Positions 24,006 through 36,972 of a stretch of 64,000 bases of DNA are shown piece by piece. The notes beneath the pieces were generated by a model. It worked only from the letters and a program-made list of their open reading frames with translations. It did not search any database and was not told the origin of the DNA. The stretch is from Musa acuminata AAA Group (taxonomy: Eukaryota > Streptophyta > Magnoliopsida > Zingiberales > Musaceae). Each line of letters starts with the position of its first letter. Position 1 is the stretch's first letter. The DNA lies in the NCBI RefSeq assembly GCF_036884655.1, contig NC_088335.1:47559001-47623000 (forward strand). Direction: 5' to 3'. The translations under genes were made by a program, and so were the position numbers.

Positions 24006-27000
24006 ATGAGAAGACGATGGGCGGTTGCCGTCACGGCCAGCAAGCCCACCCCTGGTCTACTATCAACCTCCTCCTCCTCCATACGACCCTTCTCTTCTCG
24101 GTATTCCTCCTCCTCCGCCGTCGCCGCCGAAGACTTACTAGCCGAGACCCTGCCACCAGAGAAACCCAGCACCGGCTCGTTTCTCGTCGCCCGCCTATCC
24201 TATCTTCTCTCCCGGCCGCACTGGCGCAAGAACCGCTCTTTGAAAAAATTGGGTCGCTCCGTGACCCCGCCCGTGGTCGCCGAGCTGCTCCAGGGCGGTT
24301 CCCTCGATGCCGAGTCGGCGCTCGCGTTCTTCCAATGGATCGGCCAGCGTCCAGGATACCGGCACAGTGTAGAGTCCTATGCCTCCCTGGTCCACGTACT
24401 CCTTCGATCGAAATCTCGCTTCCAGGTTGACGAAGTTGTCACCTTTATGATCAAATCGTGTTATTCCGTCGAGGAAGTGCGCACAGCATTGGAGACATTT
24501 AAGTCGATCAACAGAGCAGGTGGCGGTGTCAGATTCAGGCCCTCTATTTGGTGTTACAACACGCTGTTGATGTCCCTCGGCAGGTATGGAATGATCGAGG
24601 AGATGAACGATATGTACCGGCAGATTAATAATGATCAAGTTTTGCCTGACCTTGTTACCTACAATACGATGATCAAGGCCTATTGCATGGAAGGGAATCT
24701 GGCTGAAACAAAACAGTATCTTAGGTGCTTACTGGAATCTGGTTTGGCTCCAGATAGATTTACGTACAATTTTTTGATCTTAGGGCACTGTCGGAGCAAG
24801 AAATTAGACAGGGCTTGTTGGATTTTCTTGATGATGCCACAGATGGGTCGCCGGAGAAACGAATTTTCATACACCATCCTCATCCAAGGGCTCTGTAAGC
24901 ACTCTAGGGTAAATGAGGCTTTGAGCTTGTTCTTAAAGATGGGAAGTGATGCATGTCACCCTAATGTCCACACGTACACGGTGATGATAGATGGTCTTTG
25001 CACGGTGGGAAAGCTTGATGATGCTGAGAAATTGTTGAATGAGATTTTTGATAGAGGTTTGGTTCCTAGCAATGTGACTTACAATGCTCTGCTGGATGGT
25101 TACTGTAAGAGAGGGAAATTTGAAGCTGCTTATGGGGTTATGAAGCTAATGGAATCAAATGGTTGCAAGCTAGATGAATGGACTTATTCGATAGTCATTC
25201 AGAGTCTTTGTAAGGAGAATAGGCTTGAGGATGCTGAGGCATTGCTGAATGAGGCCATTGCAAGGGGTTGTGGTCCTAATGTCTTTACATTTAGCGCTCT
25301 CTTACATGTATATTGCAAGCATGGGAGGATTGCTGATGGTTTGAGAGTTATGGAACTCATGGAATCAAATGGATGTAAACCAGATGCATGGACTTATACA
25401 ATGATGATTGATGGCCTGTGTAAGGAGAATAGACTAGAAGATGCTGTAAAAATGCTAAGGGAGATGTTTGATAAACGTTTGATTCCAAGTGTTGTCACCT
25501 ATACTGCTTTGGTTGGTGGATTTTGTGAGAGAAGGAAGATGAACGATGCACTACAGGTTGTGGAGATGATGGAGTCATATGGGTGTCAACCAAATGCTTG
25601 GACTTATACTGAGCTGATTTATGGATTTTGTCTAGAGAGAAACGTGCACAAGGCGATGAGTTTGTTATCCAAGATGCTTGAAGGTGGATCAACTCCAAAC
25701 ATAATCACATACACCAACTTGATTAATGGGCAGTGCCAGGAGGGTTATATGGATGATGCTCTCAGATTACTCAACTCAATGGAGGCAAAAGGTTTGGTCG
25801 CTGATCAGCAGACATATACTATTTTAATAGATGCCCTCTGCAAGGACGGGAGAATTGGTGAAGCTTATGCTTTATTTTCCTCTCTTGCCAGAAAAGATGT
25901 AATTCCAAACAAGGTCATGTATACTGCACTAATAGATGGCCTATGCAAATCAGGAAAGATTGATTTTGCTTATTCCCTGCTTATGAGAATGAGTTTAGAT
26001 GATTGCTTGCCAGACACCTTCACCTACAGTGTGTTAATAGATGGCTTTTGCAAAGAAAGAAAATTGCAAGAAGCCTTGTCACTGCTGGGGACTATGTCCA
26101 AAAAAGGTGTAGAGCCTACAGCTGTAACTTTTACGATTCTTATTGATGAGATGCTCTATAAAGGGGACTATGATCATGCTAAAAAGATGTTGAACCAAAT
26201 ATTTTCTTCAGGTTGTAAGCCAACTGCACACACTTACACTGCATTCGTCCATGCCTATTGCTGTGAGGGAAGGGTAGAAGAGGCGGAAAGTACAGTAACA
26301 GAGATGAAGAATGAAGGAATTCTTCCTGATTTGGTAACATATAACACATTGATTAATGGATTTGGAACTATGGGGTACATGGATCGTGCATTTTCTGCTC
26401 TCAAGAACATGATCGATTCTGCATGCCATCCAAACTACTGGACTTACTCAGTTTTGCTCGAGCATTTCTTGAAAGGCAAGCAGGAAAACATTGTCCTTAG
26501 TAGTTCAGAATTGTGGGAGAAAATAGATGTAGCAATAGTTCTGGAGTTTTTAGGGGAGATGGAACAGTTTGATTGTGCTCCTAATCTTGTTACATATGGT
26601 GCCCTCATAGCAGGCTTCTGCAAGGTGGCACGGTTGGAAGAAGCATATCTGATGTTGTCTCATATGAAAAAAGGAGGTTTATTACCCAACGGAGACATCT
26701 ACAACTCTCTCATTATTTGTTGCTGCAAGTTAAACCGGTATATGGAGGCATCAACTTTTATGAACTCCATGTCAGAATGTGGCTATCTTCCTCAGTTGGA
26801 ATCCTACCAGGTTCTTCTTTCAGGGCTCTGTGATGAAAGAAACTCTGAGCAAGCTAAATTATTTTTCTGTGACTTAATGGGTAAAGGTTATAATCCTGAT
26901 GAGGTTGTATGGAAAGTTCTCATTGATGGTGTACTTAAAAAAGGTTATGTGAATGAATGTTCTGAGATGTTTACAATCATGAAGGAATTGAACTGCTATC

Positions 27001-27080
27001 CTACTCCTCAGACACTTGCTCTGATGGCCAAGTACACTTCTGAACTAAGTCAGGGGGAAACAACCATACTGGAGAAATGA
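24006..27080 (+). CDS. P-class pentatricopeptide repeat (PPR) protein, organelle-targeted
   Basis: A single uninterrupted exon of 1024 residues. Residues 1-50 are rich in Arg, Ser and Ala and poor in acidic residues (MRRRWAVAVTASKPTPGLLS, then SSSSIRPFSSRYSSSSAVAA), a typical mitochondrial presequence. From about residue 183 to 1005 there are roughly 22 consecutive 35-residue P-type repeats, such as LVTYNTMIKAYCMEGNLAET and VHTYTVMIDGLCTVGKLDDA. One irregular insert lies near residues 823-850 (KGKQENIVLSS). There is no E, DYW or SMR domain. Such proteins bind organelle transcripts sequence-specifically and affect their processing, stability or translation. It resembles the At5g65560-type family from memory. 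The ATG lies close to the divergent TMEM245-like pseudogene, and no TATA box is obvious between them. Confidence 0.93.
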   Translation: MRRRWAVAVTASKPTPGLLSTSSSSIRPFSSRYSSSSAVAAEDLLAETLPPEKPSTGSFLVARLSYLLSRPHWRKNRSLKKLGRSVTPPVVAELLQGGSLDAESALAFFQWIGQRPGYRHSVESYASLVHVLLRSKSRFQVDEVVTFMIKSCYSVEEVRTALETFKSINRAGGGVRFRPSIWCYNTLLMSLGRYGMIEEMNDMYRQINNDQVLPDLVTYNTMIKAYCMEGNLAETKQYLRCLLESGLAPDRFTYNFLILGHCRSKKLDRACWIFLMMPQMGRRRNEFSYTILIQGLCKHSRVNEALSLFLKMGSDACHPNVHTYTVMIDGLCTVGKLDDAEKLLNEIFDRGLVPSNVTYNALLDGYCKRGKFEAAYGVMKLMESNGCKLDEWTYSIVIQSLCKENRLEDAEALLNEAIARGCGPNVFTFSALLHVYCKHGRIADGLRVMELMESNGCKPDAWTYTMMIDGLCKENRLEDAVKMLREMFDKRLIPSVVTYTALVGGFCERRKMNDALQVVEMMESYGCQPNAWTYTELIYGFCLERNVHKAMSLLSKMLEGGSTPNIITYTNLINGQCQEGYMDDALRLLNSMEAKGLVADQQTYTILIDALCKDGRIGEAYALFSSLARKDVIPNKVMYTALIDGLCKSGKIDFAYSLLMRMSLDDCLPDTFTYSVLIDGFCKERKLQEALSLLGTMSKKGVEPTAVTFTILIDEMLYKGDYDHAKKMLNQIFSSGCKPTAHTYTAFVHAYCCEGRVEEAESTVTEMKNEGILPDLVTYNTLINGFGTMGYMDRAFSALKNMIDSACHPNYWTYSVLLEHFLKGKQENIVLSSSELWEKIDVAIVLEFLGEMEQFDCAPNLVTYGALIAGFCKVARLEEAYLMLSHMKKGGLLPNGDIYNSLIICCCKLNRYMEASTFMNSMSECGYLPQLESYQVLLSGLCDERNSEQAKLFFCDLMGKGYNPDEVVWKVLIDGVLKKGYVNECSEMFTIMKELNCYPTPQTLALMAKYTSELSQGETTILEK

Positions 27081-27520
27081 TCCTTCTTAATTGGCATCTT
27101 ACATGGTAATTCCTGTGGCAACTTTTAAATGTTCCCTTCCCTTGTATGGATACTTATTGGTGGAATTACACCGGAAGACTTATGAAGCATCCTTGTGATG
27201 GTGTCAGATGTCCTTCAAAGAACTGTCTTGAGACTGATAGTATCCTGTGATAGTAAACCATCCTTGACATCTGAATAGGTTTGTTTTTTTTCTTTCACTT
27301 ATTTATGATTCATTTGGTTGGGAATTTGTCATCTATAGAAACATATTTTGTTAATCAAGCAGTAATTTGCTCTTCCTTGATGCTTAAACCTTACAATAAT
27401 GAAAAAGATTTCAGCATCATGTTTTCTGTTCAGAACTTGCTCTGTTTAATTCATTTTTTGAAGCTTATTTAATCAATTATATTGTAAAAGGCTAAAAGCT
27501 TATTTCAAGCAGAATAAAAA

Positions 27521-27980
27521 TCATTGATTGTGCATACAGGTACAAGGGCACAGGTATCTACTCAGACTAAACTGCACAAGTTCCTGCCTACTTGTATGAG
27601 GCTGTTGCAATGTACGGCAGCAATTTACAAAGGGGAGTCCAGGAAATGGAATCCACACTGGAGCAGTGTTCATATTTTCCATCATAGGTTGGAAATTGGC
27701 CTTCCAAGGCATGATGAGATGTAAGACCTTTGCACAGATCGACCATGGCCCTTCTTTAAGAATACCAAGAGAATCCTCTTCGGATGTAAACCGAAAAGAA
27801 AAAAAAAATCCATTGGTCATTATCAAGAATTAATGGATTAGAAGGAAAATTCCAAAGTTGGATCACCGTTGTTCTAATGATTTCTAGCGGTGGTGGTTTC
27901 CTCAGAAACCAGTGGTATTCTAAAAGCTATGTGCCTAGTGTCAAAAGTCAGTTGGCCATGGATGGCCAGATGTTTAAAGA
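27521..27980 (-). pseudogene. DUF4283 (LINE-type ORF1) fragment
   Basis: The minus strand reads WFLRKPPPLEIIRTTVIQLW, then FRFTSEEDSLGILKEGPWSI, then KANFQPMMENMNTAPVWIPF and PGLPF. This is the DUF4283 pattern (FRF..EED...L..GPW and PVW...PGLP) found at the N-terminus of plant LINE ORF1/zinc-knuckle proteins. After PGLPF the frame is lost. No zinc knuckle, endonuclease or reverse transcriptase is seen nearby, so only a fragment remains. Confidence 0.65.
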
Positions 27981-30389
27981 TAGTGTAGTTTGATGGTCAT
28001 GAATTTTTCCCAAACCTCCAGATATGAACCAAGTCGATATAGCTATTGTGAATGCCAGGATGGATCATGTCATATGGCTTAGGCATGGAAATAAGAAATT
28101 TGTATGTGAAAATATATCTTAAAAAAGTTTAAATTATTGAAAATCGAGTTTAGGGTTCTTGGTGAGGTATGTGTAATACAGTATTTAGAACTTCAAATTT
28201 CTTACTGATTTAGATAATAATACAAATATGCTTATTTTCTTTGTTACATTTGTTTCATTGGTATAGACAAGAATAAGAAAAGCTTGCCTAAGAATCAGCA
28301 TATACATTTCTGTTATCTAATGCTGTCACTGGTATTTCTTTTTACAAAAGAATGTTCCCATCTTCTCTGAATTTGATAATGTTGGCCATGAGTTACATAA
28401 TGTGCTTTGGAGGGGTTCTGGTCTGTACAACTAAACGACAAAAATTATACTGATATTTACAAAAATCATACTGATATTTAATAAATGCAGATGCATATGA
28501 TGGTCACGAGTAGCCAAGATAGATGCATTGGTAGTTGGAAGAAACACAAGCAAAACAAACTCGAAATGTGGTAATGTCTTGACTCAGGTTAGCTGCTCTT
28601 CACTCTAAAAAATAAACTGATACATTTGTTATTCCTGAAATGATGACATCATTCCTTCATATGGTTTTTTCATTTCTTTTGGTTTATGTTCAACTCAATT
28701 TACAGATGTTCCTTGTGTTCTAGTTGTTATTTCAGATGAGTGGATTATTTTTGCCCTAGTATATTTTGGCTGGTCCAAGAGAGCGGAGGGATAGTAATAA
28801 AATGTTCTTTTCAAGTCTGTCATAGGAGCTGATAACCTTGTCTTCTTTTTTCTTTTCCCAATATTGGTGTCCAAGATTCTTCGGAGCAATTCATTAAATT
28901 CTGACAAGTTGATTCTTCAAAAGCTTGTGAATAGCTTAGACTCCTGAATATTTTGTTGTAGCATTGACAGTCTTACACTGGTTATTATTCCGATTATTGT
29001 TACTAACATGGGCTTTCCCTTTCAAGATATTATTGGAGATGGTGAGAACATATCAGATTCCTTGGAAAATTATGCCTCTTAAATTCTTTGAATTGACTGG
29101 TTAAGTTCTTGAGGTTTTGGCTTTGCAAATAAAGAGGTTTAACAATTATCACAATGTGTCCTAGGTTAGTTATTTCTTCTTTGAAGAACTTTGCTCTGAA
29201 TGGCACTTGCAAAAAAATTTTCATAAGGAAATAATTTAAACTTTATTTTGAGAAAAAGTATGAGGTAGTAATAGTGGTAATACTCAGTGACTAGGAGCAG
29301 TGTTAAATCTTTAAAGGAATACTGAAACGGATGGCCCAAACCATGATAACAAGTAAAATTGCAATGAACCATTTCTTGAAAAGAATCTGTGTTGGGGATC
29401 TATAAATGAAATATTCACAAGCAAGGTGCCTAGGAGGATGATAAAAGGGTCTCCTGAAGAAGGCCTTAAGAACAACAGCAGCAATAACAACAACTAGTTG
29501 TAATGACAGTAGCGATAACAACTAGTTGGAATGACCCAACTATTTGAGATCAGCTATGTAGATCTTTTATCGTCATTGAGCACCATAAATCTAGAGTGAT
29601 TACCTTATGTATGATTAATTGCACATTATCAGGCAATACTAGAGTGATAACTTAGTTGATCATGCTAAGTATCTATATCATGAATGCGTCGTTTTAGTGC
29701 TAACATTAACTTATAGCAGTTCATGCAGGACATGGGACCAACAGGCTTTTTGGTAGACCTATTCTTCCTAGAGGGTCCTCACGATTGAGATAAGACTTTT
29801 TGGTAGGACATTCAGCTTTGGAAACTTCCATGTTTGATTACAAGAGGAGTATCGGAAGGACAGTTAAGATTCTGATGCCTCTTTGCAGCAGATCTCCTGA
29901 TACACGTCTCGTATAGATTGCAGGAATTCTCAGTTACTCAACTCAACACTGCACTCACTTCTGCAGCTTGTGCTTCCTCACAACTGCACACTGGAGCTAG
30001 TTGGTTTCCCGGACAAGATTGAAGACTTTCGACCTAGTAGATTGGAAAAACAATATGGATGCAGTTGCCTCCAAGTTATATCATTTATTAGTTCCTTTCT
30101 GGCAATGATACAAGATGGGGACCAGCTTGATTGCTTTGGAAAGTTGAACCTCCTCCAAAGTCTGCTGTGAAAAATGTGCTTTTTCCTCAAAAAAACATAT
30201 ATATATGATGGATAACGGCCAAAGCCTGGATTTCGAGCAGTTTCTTGTGAACCCTCTCTGCGTTGAGCTGTTCGGGATCAAGTATGTAATAATATACCAA
30301 TCAATCCGAATTTATCAATCATCCTTCATTCATAAGCAGTTCAGTGTCCGATGGATTGTTGCTTTTTCTGGCTGATACTATGGTGGGAA

Positions 30390-30625
30390 TTAAAGCTTTT
30401 GTCCTAAAGCTGGACAGCAAATGCAACTATTTTGCTTCTTCATGGCTGTTGCAATGGAAGTATCCATCACAGGAAGTCCAAAATGAACAAGTTCAGCATG
30501 AAGACCGAGCCACACAATTCCCTCGCTCATATGGCTCAGATGAAGGTGAATTCTTTTGTCCTAAAGATTATTTCTGGACTTCAAACGCAGCTATTTTGTT
30601 TCTTCATGGCTGTTGCAATCGAATG
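30390..30625. repeat. Short direct duplication
   Basis: Two copies of 'ttttgtcctaaag' followed by '..gca(a)..tattttg(c/t)ttcttcatggctgttgcaat' occur at about 30399-30455 and 30556-30619. They share roughly 50-60 bp with small gaps. Confidence 0.7.
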
Positions 30626-31642
30626 ACATGTTCCATTTACTATCTCAAAGTTTTGATTAAGCATGATGATTGTGCTCATCCTTGTGTCAGCAATGCTAAT
30701 TCTTTTTAGGAGTGCTTTCATCACTTTCATCACAGATAATCTCACCACTAGTTGGATTTGCTTTCCAACTCAGTGACCACTCAAATGTTGCTCTCAGTGG
30801 CACAAAGTTCCAAGCCAATTTGTAAGGAGTGGTGCCAAGAAAACCATGACAGATGAAGGATGTTCTTATCAGCATCCGAAGTTAGAAAACCTGATCATCA
30901 TTGATCTCAAGATTGACTAGAAATCTCCCTTAGCTAAGCTGAAATTGACCAGAAACCGCAGCCTGAAACATGAGTCAACAAGAACCAGCAACATTTGGAG
31001 TTCTATATTATAATAGTTTATTATCGATAAAGAAGGTTTTAGCTATTTTGGATACATTCATAAAGTAAAAATAAGATAAAAAATTTATTTAAGTGATTAA
31101 ATAAAAATATAAAATGTATGTTAGATTAGTCATGCTTTATTAAATTGAGTACAAATATTTTAAAAAATAATATAAAAATAAATAAATAAATATGTTGAGA
31201 TAATTTGTGACAAATTCTTTAATAGAATAAAATAACAGCGAATCATCTAAAATAATAAAAGCATATTCGAAGAAGACATACAAACGCCGTGATTGTTGAT
31301 TTAACTTAGAATATTATTTCTGCACTGATGCCGTGTCTGCTACTGCGCTCAAGAAAAAGAGGTTGCCATTTATTATCGATCTTTTGGTTGGCTGTCTCTC
31401 ACCGATTGCTTCTGCCTTCCTTGTCATCATCCACAAAAGGACAAGCTTGGAGGCTTGCCTTGGATAAGTTTAAATTGGGTGAAGCGAGATCAAACTTCTC
31501 TTCCTCTGGATTGTGACCTCCACACTTTTGACCCGGTTGTGCTTGCAAGGATGGGAGATGAGAAGCAGCAGGTGATGCACCGGGACAAGAGAGTCATTGT
31601 CTTTGGGACAATTCAGCCACCATCGAGTTCGTCCTTCCAGAC

Positions 31643-31668
31643 AGAGAGAGAGAGAGAGAGAGAGAGAG
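31643..31668. repeat. (AG)n microsatellite
   Basis: An uninterrupted run of AG dinucleotides in the intergenic region. Confidence 0.9.
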
Positions 31669-32009
31669 GGACTGATGGTTGATACTTGAATTGGTCCGTC
31701 AAAGATTTCAATTGGACTTGGTGATGATCATGCTTAATCTGTCAATGCATCGAGAAAGAACATGTAGTAATCGTCTCTTACTGCAATCAGTGACACTATA
31801 GGATGTAAGCAGCCAGAAGATTCATTCTATTTGTCAACAAGAGCGGCTTAAAGATTCATTCTATTTGTCAACAAGATTCATATTTTATAAAGTTGATGTA
31901 AACATAAAATCTATACTTTTGTGTGAAATATTTTAATAATAAAATTTAAATTAAAAAACAATTCTTTCGATGACATTCATACGTATAATATTGATCTACA
32001 AAAAAAAAT

Positions 32010-32225
32010 TAGAATTGAGAGTTAATAATAATATACTCATCAAACTCTTATAAGTCAATCTTAATATTGCCCACTTTCAATATGAAACTAATTAGGAGTG
32101 TAACATACAGGGAACCCTTGACTAAAATGTTTAAGCTGAAGTTGATATTAATATATTCATCAGACTCTTATAAGTTAATTTTAATCTTGTTCATTTTCGA
32201 TGTGGGACTATCATGGGTGTTACAG
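32010..32225. repeat. Imperfect tandem duplication, about 110 bp
   Basis: Sequences beginning 'taatatactcatcaaactcttataagt' (about 32027) and 'taatatattcatcagactcttataagt' (about 32149) both continue to 'ttcaatatg(t)g(a)aact...gtgtaac/gttac'. Confidence 0.7.
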
Positions 32226-32782
32226 TCGCTATGAGTGATAGATTAAGGATAAAAAGAGATGAGAGAAGATGTGTAATCTTAATAAAATAATGTCACGTAT
32301 TCATATCTCTTATGAATTTCGAGTCCCTAAGAGGTCTTTTTCTTTTATAGGCAAAAGTATAAAGTCTAAAATAAATAATTATGAAAGTCTCCCATCAAGA
32401 TCATCTTCTAAAGAATTCTATCATAATTGAACATCCTTATTATTGATCGATAATCATAATCAAAATTTAATCATATTTATAATATATTTTACTTGAGTCA
32501 TATATTCTAAAATTTCATTCATGCATGCATATATGTAGCTCTAAGACAATAGAAATTTTTTCTTTTTATCTTTCTTGATAAAGGTAAAAAAGATACAATC
32601 ATTTGACCTTATCTTTATATTATTATTTACTAATGTATTTTGTGTGTAAAAATTTATCGAATGAGATTTTAAATTTTAAATTTTTATTAAATAAATTTTA
32701 TTCATCATCACATAATCAATATTTTAAGTATAAAATTTATCATATGCCATTTTAGGTTTTATATACTATAAAATTCAATTAC

Positions 32783-32820
<38 letters not shown>

Positions 32821-33304
32821 GAGTACAAGACTTGTAGATATTATGGTTAGAAGATACGAAATAATAACTATAAATGATATGAAAAAATAAATATTAAAAT
32901 TTTAACTTAATAAATAATTTATTTTTTTACATGGCTCAATGATAATAAGAGATTCATGCAACTGACTCCAAATAATTCAGAGATTACTATCTTATTATTG
33001 TATTAGTGTCGTTGTTGATGAACCAATGTCTAATTAATTTCATGCCACTCATCTCTTTATGTGGCCATCTAACACTAGAATCATACACCCAAACAAAACA
33101 CTTTTATCTGGCCACTCATCTCTTTCCTGTCACTCGTCTCTTTGTATACCGCCGAATTAGCTCTGAATCATAGCAGCAAAGAAAGAGAGTCAGCGTTCGT
33201 GAGAGAGAAAGAAAGGGGAGTGACTTGTCGTTGATTTCATGCCACTAGTCTCTTTGGATAACCAATCTAACTAGCACTATATCATACACGCAAAGAAAGA
33301 CACC

Positions 33305-33308
<4 letters not shown>

Positions 33309-33352
<44 letters not shown>
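33309..33352. repeat. (GA)n microsatellite in the CslE leader
   Basis: About 44 bp of GA repeats end 1 bp before the CslE ATG at 33354, so they are presumably part of the 5' UTR. Confidence 0.9.
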
Positions 33353-33353
<1 letters not shown>

Positions 33354-33354
<1 letters not shown>

Positions 33355-36300
33355 TGGCAGAGAGGAGACTCCTCTCTCTCTTTGGGACAGAGAGAGCAAA
33401 GGGAAGGACTGCCTACAAGCTGTTTGCCAGCTCCATGCTTGTGAACATTTGCCTGGTCTTGTTCTACAGAGCAACCAACATCCCCGGAAGAGGGGAACAA
33501 GGGAGGTGGGCATGGATGGGGATGCTTGCAGCAGAGCTCTGGTTCACTTTCTACTGGATCATCACTCAGTCCGTGCGTTGGAATCCCATTTATCGCCACA
33601 CCTTCAAAGAGAGACTCTCTGAGATGTAAGTCACATCCACTCTCTCTCACTTCCCTCTCTTTCTACCTTGTTTCTTCTATACAGTTCTTCATAAGAAGTG
33701 AATATTGCATTGATAGATACAAATGATAGGATTATCACGTAAAATATTTTATCTTTTATTCAAAATTTTTTATAATTATAATACTCTATATGTTATTAAA
33801 TATACTTAGAATGAATCATTCTTTTGATGAAATTAACTTTTTTATCATTCTTTAACAAATTTAAATCCATGATCAAAGCCATGAAACATATCTATTCTAG
33901 ATGAAATCCTTCTTTGGTGACAACTCGATCTCTCGACTCAACTGTACATGTTAGAAAGTAGCTATTAGAACCTCGGAAGATAGATCATAAACTCTATTCA
34001 GATGCTTCCATATCTTGATTGTGAAGTCAGATTCTATTCTTGATTAAGGATTACTGTTTTCCTGGTTGACCAAAAAAAAAAAAAAAAACATATTTACTGA
34101 TTATTATGCTGAAAAGAATAATATTACCATAACCTTGTTTTGTTACACCAACGAGAATAAAATATGTCCTTCTAAAGTAGGTGAGTGATGCATCGAATGG
34201 TTGTCGAGAGAGAGTAGTTGCCGAGACAACTATATAAGCTGCAAGTGATCTCCTTGTAGAGATTGACCTTGTCTTCGAGGTTCGATCTACTTATAGAGAT
34301 ATGGTCTGATAGTTGGCATCAAACTTTGGAGGAGTCCCCACACATCAATCATCTTTGTCAACTAAGATGACACTGCAGGTGACCCTGCCATTTCCAGTTC
34401 CAGAAATCCTACACGACCAAACAACGACACATTGCAATATTTGGAGTGTTCTTTTCCTCCTTCGTTTATGGTCTTTCGTCTTTATCTGACGGAATCCTCC
34501 ACTGTTGATTTGAGCAGATGAACGAAAATATTAAACTAATATTTGATTGATTATTTGTTGGTAAAGATATTTAAATATCTTATTATTAATTTGAAAGAGA
34601 AGAAAATCATATAATTTACATTGTTCTCTAATCTACTTGATATATGTTTCTTTAATTATCATCTGCCTACCATCATCATTATCTTTTATTTTTATATTCT
34701 TATCGATAAAACTAATAACATTAAGATAATAGAATTAGATGTTTCACTTTTATAACCATAAAATTTTAATATAAATTATTTAAATATAAGAACAGAGTTA
34801 TCAAAAAGATGAAGACTGCTTTGTATATCCATCAATACCAACATAGTTGACGAAAAGGTCGCTTTTCGTCAACTATGTTGGTATTTATGGATATACAGAG
34901 CAGTCTTCATCTCTCGTTATCACTCTCCTCATCCACAACCATCATCTCGAGCGACGCTTTCGTTGCTCTACATCTGTGTTAGTGCCGACTTAATTGTCGA
35001 GTGGTTGAAAGATCGCCAACACAAATATAGAGTGGGCTGCTACTCTCCTCATCTACAATAACTACTCATGGTCCCTAACGATTCTACCATTCACTACCAC
35101 CGACGTTGTTTGTTGTTATCAATTAGAACAGTAAAATTATCTTTTTGCCTTTTGTTTTCATTTTTCTTTCGATAAGATCAATGACGTTAGAATATTTATA
35201 CTGTGTTAGTAAAAATTTATATTTAATTAAATTAAAAAATATTTTAACTATTATTTATATTTTTAATATATATATATATTTAAATCATTAACAAAAATAA
35301 TTTTATATCATTTTAAAATTTTATTTTATTATTTATTGAAACTATATTTAAGAATATATATTTTTTATTTTTTAAGAACCCGATTCATTCATCCTAACAT
35401 TATCCAATACAGCATAGGATCACTTTTATGGATAGAGCCCATCGCTTATATGGATTGGGCTTCAAGGGGCCCATGTACGTGATGATAATAACAATAACCG
35501 TCAATCATTTTGTTGCCACTAAATGCAGAGATGACTCCGAGCTGCCGGGGCTGGACATCTTCGTGTGCACCGCCGACCCCGTGGCGGAGCCGCCTGCGCT
35601 GGTGATCTCCACCGTGCTGTCGGTCATGGCGTACGACTACCCGCCGGAGAAGCTGAGCGTGTACCTCTCCGATGACGCCGGATCGGAGCTGACGTTCTAC
35701 GCTCTCTGGGAGGCAGCACAGTTCGCGAGGCATTGGCTCCCCTTCTGCAGGCGGCACAAGGTCGAGCCACGGTCACCGGCAGCCTACTTCTCATCCCGTT
35801 CCCACCCTTGCGATACCTGCAACGACACTGAGCGGTCCTACATGAAGGTAGCAATTGTCTATGTGAAGGAACGGTCGACGACATGATAGTTAATGATTGA
35901 CACAAATTCTTGCAGAACCTATACAAAGAAATGGAAAGCCGCATAGATGCCGTTGTCATGCTTGGGAAGGTACATGAAGATCTCAGAGCACGGAAAGGCT
36001 TTTCAGAATGGAAATCTGGGATGACATCCAGGAATCATCAGCCTATTGTTCAGGTACAGGTGTCGTCAGCAGCACGATCAAGATGAGTCTACTGCCATCT
36101 TGTCATTGTTATTCTTTGGTTTCCCTCGTAGATCTTGACAGATAGCAGTGACAAAAGTTCGGTCGACGATGATGGCACTGTGTTACCAACGTTGGTGTAC
36201 ATGGCACGCGAGAAGAGACCGCAGCACCATCACAACTTCAAAGCTGGCGCCATGAACGCTTTGGTAACCTAACCTTGATTGCTTTACTTTCTTGCACTGG

Positions 36301-36895
36301 AAGCTGCTCAGGTAAAGACTCGAGCAATTACTGTACATTCCCTAACGTGTAGATAAGGGTGTCTTCAGTGATAAGCAACAGCCCGGTCATCCTCAACGTG
36401 GACTGCGACATGTACTCCAACAACGTGGAGTCCATCAGAGACGCACTGTGCTTCTTCCTGGATGAAGAGAAGGGTCATGACATTGGCTTTGTGCAGTTCC
36501 CTCAGAACTTTGAGAACAGCACCAAGAATGATCTTTATGGCAATGCCTTTAAGGTGATCAATGCGGTAAGAGCGACATGCAGATCGAGTGTTTGAAACAC
36601 TACGTACTCTTCATAGCATCAAATAGATGTCGGGCAAGAGCTAAATTGTGTGCAATGTGGATGGGCTACAAGGTGGAGCTTGCCGGCTTGGATAGCTGGG
36701 GAGGACCTTTGTACATCGGCACTGGATGCTTCCACAGAAGAGAGGTCCTCTGTGGGAGAAAGTACAGCAAGGACTACAAGGAAGACTGGAAAAGAGAAAC
36801 TAAGAGGAAGAAGGAAGATACTGCCTTCATCTTGGAAGAGCGAGCCAAGTCTCTTGCCACTTGCACCTATGAGCACAACACTCCTTGGGGCAATG

Positions 36896-36972
<77 letters not shown>

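Larger units (their letters stand above)
27081..33353. other. Long intergenic region with repeat fragments
   Basis: No intact gene. The first part is probably the PPR 3' UTR. Contents seen: a DUF4283 fragment (27521-27980), a short duplication (30390-30625), a GA microsatellite (31643-31668), a duplicated block (about 32010-32225) and a TA run (32787-32815). Just before the CslE gene a short block (ATTTCATGCCACTCATCTCT-like) is repeated about three times at 33030-33260. Confidence 0.5.

Noticed and set aside
33282..33650. Minus-strand frame with a long Leu-Ser run
   Set aside because: Translation of the GA microsatellite opposite CslE exon 1.
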